A stretch of 56,345 nucleotides of DNA from an uncultured Bacteroidales bacterium (GTDB lineage: Bacteria; Bacteroidota; Bacteroidia; Bacteroidales; Muribaculaceae): positions 1 through 56,345 of the forward strand of contig CAMWNF010000003.1 of NCBI GenBank assembly GCA_947175535.1. The letters are read 5' to 3'. Shown here in pieces: positions 53,225 through 56,345 of the stretch (within the stretch, counting starts at the first letter, position 1; each line of letters starts with the position of its first letter). Under the pieces are notes generated by a model. It saw only the letters and a program-made list of their open reading frames with translations. It made no database searches and was not told the origin of the DNA. Position numbers and translations under genes: made by a program.

Positions 53225-54238
53225 TCAATTATCTCCCGCCGCAATTATCCACGAAAGACCGGCAATAAAGAGCACAAACATCAGCGTAAGCAACAGATTT
53301 GTCTTACGGTCAGCACCCTTGAATTCTTTCCAGATAAAGACACCCCATATCGCGGCAACCATCGGCGCACCCTGACCAAGCGCATAAGAAATCGCGCCAC
53401 CCGCCTTTCCTGCAGCGATATAGCTGCACGCTGTTCCGAGACACCATATCGCGCCGCCGAGCGCACCGACAAGATGTGTGCTCATCGACCCTGCGAAATA
53501 CTGACGATAGGTAACTGGCTGTCCGACAAACGGTCGACGCATAGCCCATGTCGTAAACACAAAATTACTCAGGAACACGCCCACAGAGAAGATAAACAAC
53601 GCTCCGTAGGGCGTCAGCATTCCGACAGACGGATTTTCGAAATCATTCAAATCCATAGCTGCCGCTACGAAGCGATAGAAGAACGACATCAGAACACCCG
53701 CACATACCGCAAGAACAATCCCTTTGCGGTGGGTCGACGCTGATTCGTCAGACTTACCTGCCATGCGACCGGAGGCGACTCCGCTGCATATTATCGCCGC
53801 TACGACAAGAGTCACGCCGATAGCCAGCAGCAACGCATTTCCCTTAGGTTCACCTATATAGTTGATTATTACGCCGAGTACCAACGCAATGCCAACCCCG
53901 AGCGGGAATGCCACCGACATACCTGCCAAAGAAACCGAAGCCGAAAGAAGGATGTTTGAAGCGTTGAACACAATGCCGCCGACAATCACACTGCCGATTG
54001 ATGCCCACGATGCCTGCGATAAGTCCTCGACAAAAGGTCTGCCGTGTTCGCCGATGCTGCCGAAAGTAAAACCAATCAGCACGGAGAAAAGCAACATGCC
54101 GATTACATAATCCCAGTAAAACAGTTCGTAACGCCATGTTTTCGCAGCAAGTTTCTGAGTGTTACCCCAGGAGCCCCAGCACATCATCGTGATGAAACAG
54201 AGGATAACTGCCATTGTGTAGTTGTCGACTATAAACAT
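53225..54238 (-). CDS. GRP-family sugar transporter, probable ribose uptake
   Basis: 337 aa, ten membrane helices in two halves. MCWGSWGNTQKL near the N-terminus and SYALGQGAPMVAAIWGVFIWKEFKG near the C-terminus match the glucose/ribose porter (GRP, PF06800-like) family of the drug/metabolite superfamily. Encoded 34 bases after the ribokinase gene in the same orientation, so ribose or another pentose or nucleoside-derived sugar is the likely substrate (inference from context). Confidence 0.85.
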   Translation of the reverse strand: MFIVDNYTMAVILCFITMMCWGSWGNTQKLAAKTWRYELFYWDYVIGMLLFSVLIGFTFGSIGEHGRPFVEDLSQASWASIGSVIVGGIVFNASNILLSASVSLAGMSVAFPLGVGIALVLGVIINYIGEPKGNALLLAIGVTLVVAAIICSGVASGRMAGKSDESASTHRKGIVLAVCAGVLMSFFYRFVAAAMDLNDFENPSVGMLTPYGALFIFSVGVFLSNFVFTTWAMRRPFVGQPVTYRQYFAGSMSTHLVGALGGAIWCLGTACSYIAAGKAGGAISYALGQGAPMVAAIWGVFIWKEFKGADRKTNLLLTLMFVLFIAGLSWIIAAGDN

Positions 54239-54272
54239 AATGTAGGGTGAATTATATTGTTTGTTTATTAAA

Positions 54273-55202
54273 TTACTGATGTTTAACGCTGTCTACCTCA
54301 GCGCGCGTCGGTATCGCCTGCTGCGCTCCTGCTCTCGTAACAGTCAATGATGCCGCAAGATTACCGAACAGCACGGCCTCGTCGATATTCTTACCTTCCG
54401 AAAGCGCCACACACAGGCCTCCGCAGAACGTGTCGCCCGCCGCCGTCGTATCTACTGCCATAACTTTGAACGACGGCACCAATGTTGACTCGCCTCCGCG
54501 ACAGATCATCGCTCCTGCCGAACCCAACGTTATAACAAGGGTAGGCACACCTAACGCACTCATTCGGTCGACAGCTGCTGTCACCGAAGCCGTGCATGGC
54601 ATACCCGATATCAGTTCAAGTTCGCTACGGTTCGGTATCATTATATCGACGTTTTCAAGCAGTTCCTTCGGGAGCGGAGTTGTCGGAGCAGGAGCGGGAT
54701 TAAGGACGACCTTAACTCCATTCTTTTTCGCTATCCGCGCGGCATGCGTCACCGTAGACACCGGCACTTCAAGCTGCATCAGCAGAATTTCAGCACCGTC
54801 AATAAGTTCTTCTGCAGCGTCGATATCAGACGGAAGCAGCATCGCGTTCGCACCTGAAGCGACCGAAATACTGTTCTCTCCTTCTGCATCAACGTTGATT
54901 AAAGCCACTCCCGACGCGCAATGTTCCGCCGTTCCGAGATGCGATATATCAATACCCTCACCAGCAAGCTGTTCGCGGGTCTGACGTCCGAAAATATCAT
55001 CACCGACCTTTCCGATAAACGCCACATCTCCGCCGAGACGAGCCACTGCAACAGCCTGATTTGCACCCTTTCCGCCGGGATTCATCATAAACTCCCCGCC
55101 GAGAACCGTTTCACCCGGTCGTGGCATACGCTGGCAGCGCACCACCATATCGGTATTACTACTACCGACAACAACTATTTTCTTTGATAATTTCTTATTC
55201 AT
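54273..55202 (-). CDS. rbsK: ribokinase
   Basis: 309 aa, PfkB-family sugar kinase; phosphorylates ribose to ribose-5-phosphate. Seen: VVVGSSNTDMVVRCQRMPRPGETVLGGEFMMNPGGKGANQAVAVARLGG (binding loop GGKGANQA), NPAPAP in the middle, and near the end DTTAAGDTFCGGL with the catalytic Asp; most relatives have T-G-A-G-D, here T-A-A-G-D. First gene of a two-gene sugar operon with the GRP transporter. Confidence 0.93.
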   Translation of the reverse strand: MNKKLSKKIVVVGSSNTDMVVRCQRMPRPGETVLGGEFMMNPGGKGANQAVAVARLGGDVAFIGKVGDDIFGRQTREQLAGEGIDISHLGTAEHCASGVALINVDAEGENSISVASGANAMLLPSDIDAAEELIDGAEILLMQLEVPVSTVTHAARIAKKNGVKVVLNPAPAPTTPLPKELLENVDIMIPNRSELELISGMPCTASVTAAVDRMSALGVPTLVITLGSAGAMICRGGESTLVPSFKVMAVDTTAAGDTFCGGLCVALSEGKNIDEAVLFGNLAASLTVTRAGAQQAIPTRAEVDSVKHQ

Positions 55203-55218
55203 AATGAGCTTGAGATAG

Positions 55219-55226
55219 CAAATTTA
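55219..55226 (-). promoter_or_regulatory. -7 box of the ribokinase operon
   Basis: TAAATTTG on the minus strand, 16 bases before the start codon. Immediately upstream lies the terminator of the fimbrillin gene. Confidence 0.6.
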
Positions 55227-55239
55227 CGAACTTTTACCC

Positions 55240-55275
55240 AAAAATAAAACAGAGACGCCCTAATAGCGTCCCTGT
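55240..55275 (-). terminator. terminator downstream of the fimbrillin gene
   Basis: Ten-base stem with one mismatch (55249-55258 with 55266-55275) followed on the minus strand by TTTTATTTTT. It lies about 110 bases past the fimbrillin stop. Confidence 0.75.
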
Positions 55276-55386
55276 TCGAAAGACGTAATCTCCCTATTAT
55301 ATCTTCCCTTAAAACTGAGTGGTAGTGTTTTTCAGATAAAGGTTCGTATAAAATATCGTATAATTATTATTTACTATACTAAAGTC

Positions 55387-56345
55387 TTATGCTTCTGCTT
55401 GTTGATTATTTTCTGTCCATTCTACAATCGATACTTTTGCGGATATGGGATTTTCAAGAATTGGTTCATGCGGTTTCGTAGGATCTCCATTCATGTATAT
55501 TCCCACTCCATTGGTAAAATCGATAGTAAATGTGTATTTATGTCCTGCTTTTATATCCAATACTCCTTCCCCAAGAGGAATTTTTGCACATCCATAATCC
55601 TCTGGAATTTTGAATGGGAAAAGGTTTGCATAGGCGGGATTAAAAAACATTCGCTTTTCTTTTTCCTCTTCAGTCCATTGATCAGGAGTAGGATAAATCT
55701 GTTTTCCGTCACGATAAACTTTTAGAACAACCTTTAAATATACTTGATATTTATAATCATTATCAAGATTAAAAGTCTGATCTTTAATGAAGAATGGCCC
55801 GCATTTATCAGTAAGTGATTGCAGTTCATTACTTACTGTAAGTAGTTTTGATGGAGCAGTATAGATATTGTTTAAGTATGCTGTACTCTCCCATTTATTA
55901 TTGGTGATTGAGTATGTAGACCGGTAATACGGATTGCTTAAATAAACAGAATGAATTACAACAGTATGGTCGGCACTTGGATCTATTTTCGCTTTGAACT
56001 CTATCTGCGCATATGCGTGAGTAAACGAAAGTGAAATTCCTGTATTTGCTTCCTCTTTCGTTATTTGCGTTGTGGCTGTAATTAAGTCATAATGGGTGTT
56101 TGTACACATCCCAACAGCGTTCTTTATTACACAATTATTAGGACTCAGAGAGATTTGACTATAATCACTTTCCTTATATCCGCTCGAATTTTTAGTATAT
56201 TCTTTATTTGGATCAGAATTCAAACGCTCGGGCGACGGCCAAAAAGCAGTAAAATTTATGGTCTCTTTTTCATCAGGCCAATATATCTTCTCTGCTGATT
56301 TGAAATTACCATATTGGTCTTTTATGAATGGAGTTGCTTCAAAAA
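55387..56345 (-). CDS. fimbrillin family protein, C-terminal part
   Basis: The frame is open to the window edge, so the N-terminus and signal are missing; about 319 residues are visible. Seen: a W-P segment followed by INFTAFWPSP, then SLSFTHAYAQIEFKAKID, a strand pattern, IPLGEGVLDIKAGHKYTFTIDF, and a C-terminal VSIVEWTENNQQAEA. This is the layout of Bacteroidales FimA/Mfa1-like fimbrillins, surface fimbrial subunits or tips with two transthyretin-like domains. AT-rich compared with ribokinase, as is common for surface antigens. Confidence 0.85.
   Translation of the reverse strand, partial: FEATPFIKDQYGNFKSAEKIYWPDEKETINFTAFWPSPERLNSDPNKEYTKNSSGYKESDYSQISLSPNNCVIKNAVGMCTNTHYDLITATTQITKEEANTGISLSFTHAYAQIEFKAKIDPSADHTVVIHSVYLSNPYYRSTYSITNNKWESTAYLNNIYTAPSKLLTVSNELQSLTDKCGPFFIKDQTFNLDNDYKYQVYLKVVLKVYRDGKQIYPTPDQWTEEEKEKRMFFNPAYANLFPFKIPEDYGCAKIPLGEGVLDIKAGHKYTFTIDFTNGVGIYMNGDPTKPHEPILENPISAKVSIVEWTENNQQAEA

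Overview
The window reads as a chromosomal segment of a gut Bacteroidales bacterium, most likely Muribaculaceae-like. I infer this from gene content (PG0541-family efflux gene, fimbrillin, DUF4923, DUF3244, PPi-dependent phosphofructokinase, Na+-NQR), from repeated matches to the Bacteroidetes promoter consensus (TTG, about 19 bases, TAnnTTTG), and from the absence of strong Shine-Dalgarno sites. No rRNA, tRNA, CRISPR array or transposase was seen.

Layout. 1-2.6 kb: the 3' end of an alpha-glucan phosphorylase gene, then an accessory hotspot. An AT-rich 639-bp unit with two tiny overlapping genes (an unknown 47-aa protein and a STAS-like protein) is bounded by a perfect 28-bp direct repeat of the phosphorylase 3' end. 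It is followed by a gene remnant, a small secreted protein and a structured leader or small RNA. 3-14 kb: chromate transporter pair, folC, ridA, BrkB-like protein, cation channel, phosphodiester glycosidase, rmuC, an ECF sigma factor and a PIF1-like helicase fused to TPRs. 14-19 kb: FadL-like barrel with a Trp/Gly-rich secreted partner, HdeD-like protein and DcaP-like porin. 19.4-25.3 kb: complete nqrABCDEF operon. 25.3-30 kb: flavin-binding protein, a roughly 150-nt long-hairpin RNA resembling 6S RNA, a secreted protein, a leucine-rich-repeat protein and dnaB. 30-36 kb: TolC, membrane fusion protein, RND pump and PG0541 operon. 36.1-46.5 kb: the glycolytic genes for PPi-phosphofructokinase and class II aldolase, separated by an AT-rich 7.5-kb island. 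46.6-50 kb: DUF4923 protein and a TrkH/TrkA potassium system. 50-56 kb: Dabb protein, ABC-F protein, aspartate kinase, sugar transporter with ribokinase, and the C-terminal part of a fimbrillin.

The most promising undescribed system is the island at about 37.9-45.3 kb. It encodes a membrane TPR regulator, a small DUF3244 secreted protein, an O-antigen-ligase-like membrane protein with TPRs, a papain/C39-like cysteine peptidase lipoprotein, an unknown secreted protein and a transglutaminase-like lipoprotein with a discoidin-like tail. All face one way, and the products suggest processing or attachment of a secreted substrate at the cell envelope. The second is the integrase-less cassette at 963-1629. 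The third is the 6S-like RNA, one arm of which can pair with the leader of the next gene.
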